Below are positions 19,958 through 30,379 of a stretch of 64,000 nt of DNA, piece by piece. The first letter of the stretch is position 1; every line of letters starts with the position of its first letter. The stretch is from assembly GCF_042186555.1 (NCBI RefSeq), contig NC_133334.1:18929018-18993017 (forward strand), given 5' to 3'. Origin of the DNA: Aquarana catesbeiana. Lineage: Eukaryota; Chordata; Amphibia; Anura; Ranidae. The notes under the pieces are model-generated. The model saw only the letters and a program-made list of their open reading frames with translations. It had not been told where the DNA came from and made no database searches. A program made the position numbers and the translations under genes.

Positions 19958-21309
19958 ACAGCCCTCAAAAAATCCTCTCGCCTGCTCGCATTTTGCGAGT
20001 GGATTTTGAGGGCTGGAGAGTTATATGGCTGCCTGGCAGCGGGGGGGGGGGGGACGAGCACCGCCGGCAGCCTGGGTGGAATGGGAGCGCAGTGCAGGGA
20101 ACACAACGATAACAGTTTTTATTTCAATTGCCCACCTCCTGGTCCCGGGACTTTGATAGACAGATCACCCGTCCAATCCCGGTGATGGGTGATCTGTCAA
20201 TCAAAGTTCCCCCGGCCAGGTGTGATGTTGAGCGGCGGGAACACGGCAAATGAAATTAAAACTGTTATCGCTGTGTTCCCTGCGCCAAGCTCTGATCACT
20301 TGGGTGGCTCTCCTGTTCCTCTCCTCCCCTGCACAGGTAGGCTGCATAGTGGACACAGGCTGAATGGTGGGCACAAGGCTGCATTGGTGGGCACAAGGCT
20401 GCATGGTGGACACACGGCTGCATGGTGGACACGCGGCTGCATGGTGGACACACGGCTGCATGGTGGACACGCGGCTGCATGGTGGACACACGGCTGCATG
20501 GTGGACACACGGCTGCATGGTGAACACACGGCTGCATGGTGGACACACGGCTGCATGGTGGACACACGGCTGCATGGTGAACACACGGCTGCATGGTGAA
20601 CACACGGCTGCATGGTGGACACACGGCTGCATGGTGGACACACGGCTGCATGGTGGACACACGGCTGCATGGTGGGCACACAACTGCATTGGTGCACACA
20701 AGGCTGCAATGATGGACACAAGGCTGCATTGGTGGACACAGGCTGCATTGGTGGGCACGGATAAAGTTGTTGTTAATATTTATAGCTTAATTCTGCATAA
20801 AACTTTTAAGTGTCATTTCATGAGAATTTATGAGGGCGCCAATGCACACAACTGCATTGGTGGACACAATGCTGCATTGGTGGACACACAACTGCCTTGG
20901 TGGACACAATGCTGCATTGGTGGACACACAGCTGCATGGTGGACGCACAGCTGCATGGTGGGCACAAGGCTGCATTGGTGGGCACAAGGCTGCATTGGTG
21001 GGCACACAACTACATGGTGGGGAGACAACTGCATTGGTGGACACATGGCTGCATAGTGGGCACATGGCTGCATAGTGGGCACATGGCTGCATTGGTGGGC
21101 ACAGGCAGCCTGCATTGGTGGGCACGGATTTAAGGCTGTTGTTGTTAATATTTAAAACTTAATTCTGCATAAAACATTAAAGTGTCATTTCATGAGAATT
21201 TATGAGGGCGTGTTTAAGGGCAGAATTAGGGGCGGGGAAGGCTGGGGCAACTGGTGGCGAGTAACCCTTGAGGTCTGGCTAGTAGCTGAGGACTTGAAAT
21301 TTTGAGCCC
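19958..21309. mobile_element. hAT-like non-autonomous element inserted in the L1 fragment, TSD TGGTACAG
   Basis: The direct repeat TGGTACAG (19950-19957 and 21310-21317) is the 8-bp duplication expected for hAT elements, and the L1 coding sequence continues across it. The ends are only roughly inverted (ACAGCCCTCAAAAAATCC; AAATTTTGAGCCC). A subterminal hairpin at 19959-20018 pairs CCCTCAAAA with TTTTGAGGG. The interior is mostly a 19-bp satellite; no transposase. Confidence 0.75.
20343..21125. repeat. 19-bp minisatellite in two blocks with a higher-order duplication
   Basis: Units GGCTGCATGGTGGACACAC (19 bp) fill 20343-20762 and, with more variation, 20845-21125. An 80-bp non-repeat segment (CTTAATTCTGCATAAAAC, GTGTCATTTCATGAGAATTT) follows each block (20763-20842 and about 21128-21208), so array plus spacer was duplicated as a unit. 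Stop-free frames on both strands are artefacts. Confidence 0.93.
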
Positions 21310-21317
21310 TGGTACAG

Positions 21318-21729
21318 GACACCAGTGAGATTGAAAAAAATTTTCCCTGACACCTCTGATCAGTGTTGGAGATGCCAGGGAGAAAAGAGCACCATATTGC
21401 ACATTTTCTGGTCCTGCCCCAAATTAGAACATTTTTGGAAGGAGGTCCAGCACATCCTCCAAAAATTCATGGAACGTGTAATACCAGATGACCCGGCCTT
21501 CTACCTCCTCCATGCTTCTAACATAGCAGGGAAGATATACAAAAAATCTATTAATCGCCACCTCCTTGACGCCGCTAAGGTATGCATCGCTCTTAAGTGG
21601 AAGTCTCCCCATCCCCCGACAATAGGGATGTGGATACGCAAAGTAAGAGAAATGAGCAAAATGGAAGACTTGGTTCTCTCGGCAAGACACAAACAGGAAC
21701 GGTACTCCGAGACATGGTCGCTATAGAAC
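21318..21729 (+). pseudogene. L1-like ORF2 C-terminal fragment, part 2
   Basis: The open frame at 21325-21726 encodes a cysteine-histidine cluster C-x2-C-x8-H-x4-C (residues 14, 17, 26, 31: CWRC ... LHIFWSC), followed by WKEV. This is the usual C-terminal signature of L1/Tx1-type ORF2 proteins, which carry endonuclease and reverse transcriptase further upstream. Those domains are absent. It joins in sequence to 19741-19957 once the hAT insertion is removed. The frame ends at a stop at 21724-21726, close to the natural end of such proteins. Confidence 0.75.
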
Positions 21730-22390
21730 ATATTCCTTTTCTCGGAGGAGGGGCAAACCCTCCTTGACGGCGACTTGAATGACTATAACTACCCCTTTAA
21801 TTAATGGCTCATTTGGCTATGGTGCAACTATGGTGCTCGCCCTGACACTCCCCTGCGTTCGGCGAGCTCACCCTAGGTACATCCCCCCCCTCTTCTCCCC
21901 TCTCCTTCCCCCTCTTTTCACATATCTTTCTCTTCCAGTCTTTCTTTTTCTTCTCTTTTCTTTCCCCCTTTTTTTTCTTTTTTCCTCTTTGTTTTACAGG
22001 AACCTGCGGGAGGGTGCAGGAGAGGAAGTAGCCAGCGGGAGGGACAGGAGAGGAGGCTGGCTGCGCTGTGGGGGACCAGGGGAGCACACAGGGGGGCCGG
22101 GGCAACAGAAGGAAGGGGAACCTGGGCAGGAGGGGTGGCATTTGCTGGGGCTGATCCACTATAGCCCTCCCCCCACAGCAGCTGAAAGATGGCAGAAGGG
22201 AGAAGAGGAGAAGCTGTCTTTCAGCTGCTGCAGGGGAGAACTACAGGGGATTTGTTCCAGTAAATCCTGCCCTCCTGTCCAGGTTTCCCTTCCATCTGCG
22301 TGTCAGCTGTCCTGGGCCCCCCTGTTGAACTGATGGGGCCTGAGCCCTGTACAGGGGGACTGGTGGTACTCCCTTATCAGCAACCCTGTG
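21730..22390 (+). other. Probable L1 3' untranslated region and unassigned DNA
   Basis: A long C/T-rich tract (about 21885-21998) follows the ORF2 end and may belong to the L1 3' region. From 22000 to 22390 the DNA is G-rich with no recognised feature. Confidence 0.4.
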
Positions 22391-22410
22391 CAAAAATAAA
22401 TTTACATACT

Positions 22411-22411
<1 letters not shown>

Positions 22412-22452
<41 letters not shown>
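22412..22452. repeat. (TA)n microsatellite
   Basis: Alternating TA over about 40 bp directly next to the left end of a Tc1-like element, which targets TA. Confidence 0.95.
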
Positions 22453-22462
<10 letters not shown>

Positions 22463-23587
22463 AAGTATTGGGATACCTGCCTTTACACGCACATGAACTT
22501 TAATGACATCCCAGTCTTAGTCTGTAGGGTTCAATATGGAGTTGGCCCACCCTTTGCAGCTATAACAGCTTCAAATCTTTTTGGAAGGCTGTCCACAAGG
22601 TTTAGGAGGGTGTCTATGGGAATGTTTGACCATTCTTCCAGAACAGCATTTGTGAGGTCAGGCACTGATGTTGGACAAGAAGGTCTGGCTCACAGCCTCC
22701 ATCCTAATTCATCCCAAAGGTGTTCTATCAGGTTGAGGTCAGGACTCTGTGCAGGCCAGTCAAGTGCCTCCACCCCAAACTCACTCATCCATGTCTTTAT
22801 GGACCTTGCTTTGTGCACTGGTCCAAATCATTTGGTGGAGGGGGGGATTATGGTGTGGGGTTGTTTTTCAGAGGTTGGGCTTGGCCCCTTAGTACCAGTG
22901 AAGGGAACACTTAAGGTGTCAGCATGCAAAGACATTTTGGACCACTTCATGCTCCCAACTTAGTGGGAACAGTTTGGAGATGGCCCCTTCCTGTACCAAC
23001 ATGACTGCGCACTAGTACACAAAGCAAGGTTCATAAAGATATAGATGAGCGAGTTTGGGGTGGAGGAACTTGACTGGCCTGCACAGAGTCCTGACCTCAA
23101 CCTGATAGAACTTGTTACACTGACGCCTTAAGAGTTCCGTTCACTGGAACTAAGGGTCCAAGCCCAACCCCTGAAAAACAACCACACGCTATAATCCCCC
23201 CTCCACCAAATTATTTTGACCAGTGCACAAAGTAAGGTCCATAAAGACATGGATGAGCAAGTTTGGAGTGGAGGAACTTGACTGGCCTGCACAGAGTCCT
23301 GACCTCAACCCGATAGAACACTTTTGGGATGATTAGAGCGTAGATTGTGAGCCAGACCTTCTCGTCCAACATCAGTGCCTGACCTCACAAATGTGCTTCT
23401 GGAAGAATGGTCAAACATTCCCATAGATGCACTCCTAAACCTTGTGGACGGCCTTCCCAGAGGAGATGAAGCTGTTATAGCTGCAAAGGGTGGGCCAACT
23501 CAGTATTGAACCCTACGGACTAAGACTGGGGTGCCATTAAAGTTCATGTGCATGTAAAGGCAGGCGTCCCAATACTTTTGGTAATAT
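22453..23587. mobile_element. Palindromic Tc1/mariner element with transposase remnants
   Basis: The ends ATATTAACAAAAGTATTGGG and its near-perfect inverse (CCCAATACTTTTGGTAATAT) bound inverted arms of about 385 bp (22453-22840 and about 23200-23587). Each arm carries the C-terminal transposase region, so the minus strand of the left arm and the plus strand of the right arm both read the PAQSPDLN-type motif. The centre (about 22835-23110) has plus-strand pieces GGIMVWGCFS, YQHDCA and PAQSPDLNLIEL with in-frame stops. No functional enzyme can be made. Confidence 0.85.
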
Positions 23588-24069
23588 GGAGAAAAAAATG
23601 AAAAAAATACACCCTATAAAAAGGGTAAAAATATCAGCAAGGCCCTGCTTAGAGAACAAACATAATTATAGTGTTCGCATCTGTAAGATATTTATAGCCT
23701 CGGTGGTTGTCATCTGTGAAGGATAATGTCACCACAATATTCTAAAAGGGAGAAGTGTTCACAATGTTGTACAATAATATTACTTCCAACTCAAAGTCTG
23801 AAGTCTTCAAATCGAATGTTAGAAATTCAATAGCTAAGCGCGATACTCTCAAAAAATGTTTTCAGATATTTGGTGCATCATTCATGAGTGGAGCTGACTT
23901 TTACACATAGAAATTCAACCTGTAAAGAAACATATATTAGTGTGCTCAGAGGACCATTATCCAATGAAGACATGGACAACAGGGCTATGTGCACACTAGA
24001 GGTATCCTAGCAGGACACATGCTTGAATGCACATTTTGCTATATGTTAATACATAGAAGACTTTCTCAA
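23588..24069. other. No recognised feature
   Basis: AT-rich, no repeats or coding motifs identified. Confidence 0.45.
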
Positions 24070-24074
24070 GCTTT

Positions 24075-24894
24075 TCTCAGAAACCATGAATCAGACTGAG
24101 ACAGAGGTACAGTTAAATCACACTTGTTTAATAATAATAAAAAAAGATAAACAGAGTAAATGTTGTCAAAACATAGCCAGAGATCAGGAACCAGAAGGGG
24201 TAGTCAGACAAGCCAAAATGTCAGGGAGCCAGAGAACAGCGTAGTAGAACAGCAAGCAGGATCTGGAGCCAGAAGGAACGTAAGCCAAGCAAGTCTTTAA
24301 CAGGAACACAGGAGAGAGTCTCTAGAGATGTGACCAAGGCAAAGGCAGAGATCATCTGGACTGGACGGCTTAAGTAAGCAGGACTGTCGAGCAGGATATC
24401 ATCAACAGGTGAGTCACTGTGGTGAGAAAGGAGCTGGCAATTAGCCGAAAGCTGAGCGGCCAGCTCAGAGAAGGAAGGGCTGAGAAGTAATTAGAAAAAG
24501 TCCTGGACAGCCACACTCAAAATGATATGTTGCCTTTATTAAATAAAAGTCATCAAAGATACATGCCACAGCGGAAAAATGCAGGAAACTGACGCGTTTC
24601 ACACTGTAGTCAGTGCTTAATCTTGATTAAGCACTGACTACAGTGTGAACCGCGTCAGCTTTCCTGCATTTTTCCGCTGTGGCATGTATCTTTGATGACT
24701 ATTATTCAATAAAGGCAACATATCATTTTGAGTGCGGCTGTCCAGGACTTTTTCTAATTACTTCATTGTACAAGCATTGCCAGCACCTGTTGCTTCCAGC
24801 ATGGAGGAGATGTTCGTTCCTAATTGTCTTTCCTAGTAGCAGTGATATCTCTCTTTCTCTGCTACTCAAGGAAGGGCTGAGCCCAGCCCTGGCA
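24075..24894 (-). mobile_element. Second solo LTR of the same family, minus strand, 5-bp TSD
   Basis: In reverse complement it resembles 10112-10521 in order: AGCCCAGCCC-like start complement, CTTCTCTGAGCTGG, CACCTGTTGATGATATCC, GCCTTGGTCA, TTCCTTCTGG, CTGGCTATGTTTTGAC and GTCTGATTCATGGTTTC. Direct repeat GCTTT flanks it (24070-24074, 24895-24899). It is interrupted by 24485-24867; without that insertion it is about 420 bp, close to the other copy. Confidence 0.8.
24485..24867. mobile_element. Palindromic hammerhead-family element in the LTR, 14-bp TSD
   Basis: Flanked by AAGGAAGGGCTGAG on both sides (24471-24484, 24868-24881). The first 278 bp form an almost perfect palindrome (arms about 138 bp, 24485-24622 and 24625-24763, 2-nt centre). 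Each arm contains the family block CGCGTTTCACACTGTAGTCA or its complement. On the minus strand the left arm reads CAGTGTGAAACGCGTCAG, with helix-II-like GCACT/AGTGT but a decayed core (TTGATTA). A unique tail of about 100 bp follows. Confidence 0.8.
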
Positions 24895-24974
24895 GCTTTT
24901 AACCCGAGAGGAACCCCTAAGATAAATTGCAGGTCTCCAGAAACCTTTGCTTAAACCAATTCATAGCACATTTG

Positions 24975-25150
24975 TGGTGAAGATGCCACTGGTGGTCAGT
25001 GGGTATAATGAAACCATTACATTTGTGGCAAGTAGGAAGAATGAAACCCTTACATTGGTGGTCAACAGGAAGAACAAAACCCTTACAATTGTGGTCAGTA
25101 GGCAGTATAAAACTTTTACATTGGTGGTCCGTAGGAGGAATGAAAACTCT
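24975..25150. repeat. Short minisatellite, about 33-36-bp units
   Basis: About five units combine TTACATTGGTGGTC, AGGAAGAAT and GAAACC with considerable divergence. Confidence 0.75.
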
Positions 25151-26644
25151 TTAGACAGGTGGTCAGAATGCCACCCCTACAGACAGCTAAAAAGAGCATT
25201 GGTGTCATGCCATTGGTTCTTTCGAGTGGCATAGACCCTGGAACTATGTGGCACCATCCAATTGGAGGTCAATCAGCCACAGCTCAAGGAACCCTTAGCA
25301 AACGCTGGAGGAACCGTAATATTCCACTGAACTCTGCTTGAGTATGGCTGATTTCTGATCCAGTGCGGTATGGCTATGGAACAAAGACTTGACATACCCA
25401 AAAGGAGTGTTCATTTTTACATGTATCCATATGAATACATTTTATACATTCTGGATGGATCAAAGCTTGTTAGAGAATTAGATACAAATTGTATAAATCA
25501 CAAGGAAGGTGGTAAGTATTGATGACCCGAGTGTATCGCTCCTTATACATATATAACATCGGACGCACATGGAATATACATGTATAAAAGAACAGAGATA
25601 AGTGTCCTTGAAAGTTCAGTTCATTTGTATGACTCTGCATACATTATGAGGATCCTTATAATACATGAACTTTGCTGAACCATTCGTTATTCAGGTCAGC
25701 TCCAAAGACAACCATATATGATGGGACTTTCTATAAGGCAGGAAATTCACATTTTGCAAACCAGTTTGTCTTTCCTCTTATAGGTTATTGTGTTGCGTTT
25801 GGTATAAGTATAAATATATATATATATATATATATGATTTTTCCTTCAGACTTGCTTTAAAATGAATCAGTTTAGACATCACGTTTTTTTGAGGGGATAT
25901 TTCTCAAACAAATGCCTTGGTAAAAATGAGGCAGGCTGTCCTCAAACAATGGTGGGAACTTAGATACCATTGTCGCATTTCAGTTGACAGTTGGATCAGT
26001 CTATTGTTCTGTAACTGTGGTCAACAATAGCTTGACAACCTGACATATATGAGCTATGGCATGTGTGATACCATAGTGCCATCTTGAGGTCGATTTGGAG
26101 AATGTTTCTCTAATTGAAACTCAGTTTTGGGAAAGGGGCCACACCCATGTGGGGGATGGTAAACTTTCCAAATAAAAGGTTGTCAGGCATAAGCTGACAA
26201 GAGGGCTCCATAATGACTTAACATCAACGAAGGTCTGTACCAGCCAGAAGAAACTATACCTCAAGACGCTTTCGTCTGATCTCCAGCAACTGCTTATAGA
26301 AGCCTGGGGTCCTCATTCCCTACGGAGGTCGTGAACACACAGTAAACTGAATTAAGTAACTTTTAAGCGTATATATACTGTCTACAGACCATAGTTTCTG
26401 CTTATTTGCTAGGCATCTTGCTTGTTATAGGTGTATCTGTCAGTCTTGTCATGTATTCCTATAATTGTAATAGCTTTGTATGTACAGCATTTTTCGTTTA
26501 GTAAAAGTACATTAATACACTACGAAGGTCTGAGCTTCCTTGCTTTAAAAGCAAAGTAACCTAAATAGACCAAAGCGAAACAGTTATCCATCAAACCAGG
26601 AAGACAAACTTTACCATTGTTCTTGATTATGAAAAACATCCTAT
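25151..26644. other. No recognised gene; (TA)n microsatellite at about 25815-25834
   Basis: A short TA run is the only clear feature. The part 26100-26530 has LTR-like character (AATAAA-type signal near 26172, pyrimidine-rich blocks) but I could not define ends or a target duplication. Confidence 0.4.
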
Positions 26645-26945
26645 TAGAAGCCTGAAGGGACTTTCATGAGCCAGGGGGAGGTGAGGTCTACATTGACGAG
26701 TGGCAAGGTATAGTCACGATCACGCCATTGTCCCAATTTATTGGTCGACAATAACTTTCATTGAAAGTTTGCGATGAGTTTGAAAGTTTGGGATGACCAA
26801 CAATGATGGTCATCCCATACTTTCAATGCAACTTAGTGTTGACTAATACATTGGGACGATGGAGCGATGGTAACCATACCTGCCACTAGTCAACGTAGAC
26901 CTTACCTCCTCCTGGTTCATGAAGGTCCCTTTCAGGCTTCTGATT
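26645..26945. repeat. Foldback element, arms of about 140 bp
   Basis: The left arm (AGAAGCCTGAAGGGACTTTC ... GAGGTCTACATTGACGAGTG) and right arm (CACTAGTCAACGTAGACC ... GGTCCCTTTCAGGCTTCT) are diverged reverse complements around a small loop near 26790. No coding capacity and no clear target duplication. Confidence 0.8.
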
Positions 26946-27145
26946 CAGGCTTCAGATTGGATTCACTGGGCACAATTGCAGGACCACATGCTGCAATTAA
27001 ACACCTGTGCCTTGACGCATTTCATTGCTACAAAGGCCTTTATTTACCGTGGTTCCTCCCCCTTATCTACTGGGCAGTAATCAAGCAGGGCAGATACTAC
27101 ATCCAGCACCGGAATGCACATTCCAAGCAACAGATACAGAAGATC

Positions 27146-27470
27146 AGAGCAATGAAAGAAGGTGGCCTGGCCTGATGAATTCAAGAATGGTTTGAAGAAC
27201 ACAATGAGTTTGAGGTGTTGACCTCCAAATCCTCCAGATCTCCTTGAGATCCTCCAGATCTCAATCCAATCAAGCATCTGTGAGATGTGCTGGAAAAACA
27301 AGTCAGATCCGTGGAGGCCCAACCTTACAACTTGCAGGACTTTAATTATCTGCTACTGACTGATGCCAGATACCACAGTGTACCTTCAGAGGTCTAGTGA
27401 AGTCCATACCTCGACGGGTTATGGTGGGTGGCCATAATGTTATGACTGATTGGCGTATATCATCGCTTAC
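27146..27470 (+). mobile_element. Deleted Tc1-like 3' fragment
   Basis: Same family as 5784-8169. It starts within the transposase region (GAAAGAAGGTGGCCTGG), passes the deletion junction GATGAATTCAAGAATGG (27175-27190), then TCAATCCAATCAAGCATCTG and ends at the terminal ATGTTATGACTGATTGGCGT. The deletion point is the same as in the first copy. 5' sequence is missing; 27471-27764 holds nothing recognised. Confidence 0.8.
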
Positions 27471-27764
27471 CTGCTAAATTATATATTGAAAACCAATACA
27501 CAGACACGTCTAGTTATATAGATTTTATGGGGTGTTTTGTTTGCAAAGATAAAATCTTATTTTCATCCAGTATACATTATAGAAATAAAATCAGCACTTA
27601 ACGCAGCTGAGAAATGTTACAATATAACCCTTTACATCGTCTGATAAGCTTGTCCAACAACGATCGTTTGCTAGAAGAATAAGTGTCTACCTCTCTGCAT
27701 CTGGAAGAGTCTGGAATACAAAATGTAACTAAAATAATAAACTTATCTTCTCCCTTTTGGGCTA

Positions 27765-27897
27765 ATAACCACTTCCGTCCCGGAGCCTTTTTTTACAATT
27801 TTTTTCACACAAGTTTAAAAAAATCATTTTAGACCTGAAGATTAGTTAAAACTCTCAAACATTCTATATACAATCTAGACCCTAGTGAATGAAACAT
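27765..27897 (+). repeat. Fragment of ranid-type repeat (family of 18580)
   Basis: AACCACTTCCGTCCCGGAGC followed by CTCTCAAACATT and AGACCCTAGTGAATGAAA; it ends where the 28-bp array begins. Confidence 0.6.
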
Positions 27898-29195
27898 GCC
27901 CGATCCCCGCTACTGCTCCTCGGATGCCTGATCCCCACCACCGCTCCTTGGATGCCCAAACCCCGCCACCGCTTCTCGGATGCCCGATCCCCGCCACCGC
28001 TTCTCGGATGCCTGATCCCCGCCACCGCTCCTTGGATGCCCGATCCCCGCCACCGCTTTCGGATGCCCGATCCCCGCCACTGCTCCTCAGATGCCCGATC
28101 CCCTCCACTGCTCCTCGGATGCCCGATCCCCGCTACCGCTCCTCGGATGCCTGATCCCCACCACCGCTCCTTGGATGCCCAAACCCCGCCACCTCTTCTA
28201 GGATGCCCGATCCCCGCCACCGCTTTTGGATGCCCGATCCCCGCCACCGCTCCTCGGATGCCCGATCCCCTCCACCGCTCCTTGGATGCCCGATCCCCAC
28301 CACCGCTTTTGGATGCCCGATCCCCACCACCGCTCCTCGGATGCCCGATCCCCTCCACCGCTCCTTGGATGCCCGATCCCCACCACCGCTTTTGGATGCC
28401 CGATCCCCGCCACCGCTCCTCGGATGCCCGATCCCCTCCACCGCTCCTTGGATGCCCGATCCCCACCACCGCTACTCGGACACCCGATCCCCTCCACCGC
28501 TCCTTGGATGCCCGATCCCCGCCACCGCTCCTTGGATGCCCAAACCCCACCACCACTTCTCGGATGCCCGATCCCCGCCACTGCTCCTCAGCTGCCCAAT
28601 CCCCGCCACCGCTCCTTGGATGCCCGATCCCCGCCACCGATCCTTGGATGCCCAATCCCCGCCACCGATTCTTGTATGCCCAATCCCCGCCACCGCTCCT
28701 TGGATGCCCGATCCCCTCCATCGCTCCTTGGGAGCCGGATCCCCACCACCGCTACTCGGATGCCTGATCCCCGCCAACGCTTCTCCAAAGAGTGATCCCC
28801 GCCATCGCTCCTCGGATGCCCGATCCCCACTACCACTTTTGGATGCCCGATCCCCGCCACTGCTCCTCGGATGCCCGATCCCCACCACTGCTCCTCGGAT
28901 GCCTGATCTCCACCAACTCATCTCCAAAGAGCGATCCCCGCCACCGCTCCTCGGATACCCGATCTCCGCCACCACTTCTCGGATGCCCAATCCCCGCCAC
29001 CGCCCCTCGGATGCCTGATCCCCGCCACTGCTTCTCAGATGCCCGATCCCTGCCACCGCTCCTCAGATGCCCGATCCCCGCCACCGCTTCTCGGATACCC
29101 AATCCCCGCCACCGCTTCTCGGATGCCCGATCCCTGCCACCACTCCTCGGATGCCCGATCCCCGCTGCTGCTCCACGGATGCCCGCTGATGCCCA
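27898..29195. repeat. 28-bp minisatellite
   Basis: About 46 units of GATGCCCGATCCCCGCCACC plus GCTCCTCG (28 bp) with patchy variants (TTGG for TCGG, TTTTGGATG). The open frames on both strands share an 28-residue period because 28 is not divisible by 3. A deviant unit with AAAGAGCGATCCCC occurs at 28785 and 28926. Confidence 0.95.
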
Positions 29196-29204
29196 CCGCC
29201 TAGA

Positions 29205-29333
29205 TAGGGTAAGTGCCGGTGGGCCAACCGGCAGACAGTGGGGGGGTTTGAGTTGCTGCGGGGGAAAGGCGGGTGGGGGGTTCGGTTGTTTGCCGCCCCT
29301 CCAAGCAAAAAACCACCAGCCACCACTGCTGTA
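29205..29333 (-). mobile_element. End of a hAT-like element
   Basis: In reverse complement it starts CAGTGGTGGCTGGTGG and continues GGGGCGGCAAACAA and CGGCACTTACCC, matching the element at 33747. The other end is not seen; the 28-bp array lies where its interior would be. Confidence 0.55.
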
Positions 29334-29339
29334 AAACCT

Positions 29340-29632
29340 GAACATGGGACTTAAAAAACGCGTCAAAAATGCACAGCGGGTGTGTTTTTTTTATATGTAT
29401 TTGATGCGTTTTCTATAGAAATTAATGGGAGATGCATTTTTGGTGCACTTTTGAAAAGCGCACCAAACATGAAGCATGCGGGGCTTTTAAAAACACACCG
29501 TCACCTGCAGCACACTGGTGTGAAGAGTTCCATAGGATTTGAAGGGATACATTTTTCATGCATTTTTCTTCTGCTTTTTTTTTTTTTACCCCAAAAACAC
29601 ATAAAAACAGATCAGTGTGAAAAGGGTCCTAA
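29340..29632. mobile_element. Probable Harbinger-type MITE, one end clear
   Basis: The right end reads CAGTGTGAAAAGGGTCC followed by TAAG, like the CA-rich ends of other MITEs here. Interior has repeated GCATTTTT and GCGTTTTC motifs. The left end near 29340 is unclear. Confidence 0.45.
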
Positions 29633-29963
29633 GTGTTCATTCCCCATAATCTCTTCCACTATCTATGAGGATCCTTGCAGGGTATATTATACAATGTATA
29701 GCTGGGATGGTTCCCAGATTGCAGAGTGTTTATCGCAATTCGCATGTTGTACTGTTCAAATATTTCTATAAAATGTTTCATGATCACCAGATGGACAACG
29801 AAAATGAAGCGAGTGGATAAAACCGGGAGATGTTATTAAACATTCTGAAAGTCATTTTGATAGACATATAAAAGAAACCTTAAAGCGGAAATAAACTCTC
29901 CTAATCACCATGAACTATTTCTAATCCTTATGCTGCTAACATTAGTAAACAAATAGGAAGGTC

Positions 29964-30003
<40 letters not shown>

Positions 30004-30179
30004 TTGTTTAACCTTTTTATTTTTTTTACATTTATTTAGTTGTTTCCTGGTTTTTGGCCTAGGCCAAAATGATGTCATACAGAACCTAGGAGTCCCGCAG
30101 AGGTCAGATGGATTCCAGGAAGTAAATGCTACATAAATCATCTGCCCTTACTCAAGATGGCCAGCTCGATAATAACCCT
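29633..30179. other. No recognised gene; (TA)n microsatellite at 29966-30002
   Basis: Only the TA run of nearly 40 bp is notable. Confidence 0.5.
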
Positions 30180-30379
30180 CCCCCCCATGAAGCAAAAAGA
30201 GACCCCTCAGCAACTAAATACCCACCCACCAGCAACAAGAGATACATCCGAAAACTAGGGTTTCCACCTCATCCCTTTAAAACTGAACACATATTAATTA
30301 CACAGGTTCGGGGGCTAATTTAATGCAGGTAAGAGACTAAGTGAATTCGACAGCTACAGAGTGGGCTTCCGTGGGGGGA

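Noticed and set aside
20189..21133. Cysteine/histidine-rich repeat proteins on both strands
   Set aside because: They are translations of the 19-bp satellite inside a hAT-like element.
22300..22963. Possible host gene exons around GGIMVWGCFS
   Set aside because: These residues belong to the Tc1/mariner transposase remnant and are interrupted by stops.
27875..29366. Long glycine- or proline-rich frames on both strands
   Set aside because: They coincide exactly with the 28-bp array and share its 28-residue period on both strands.
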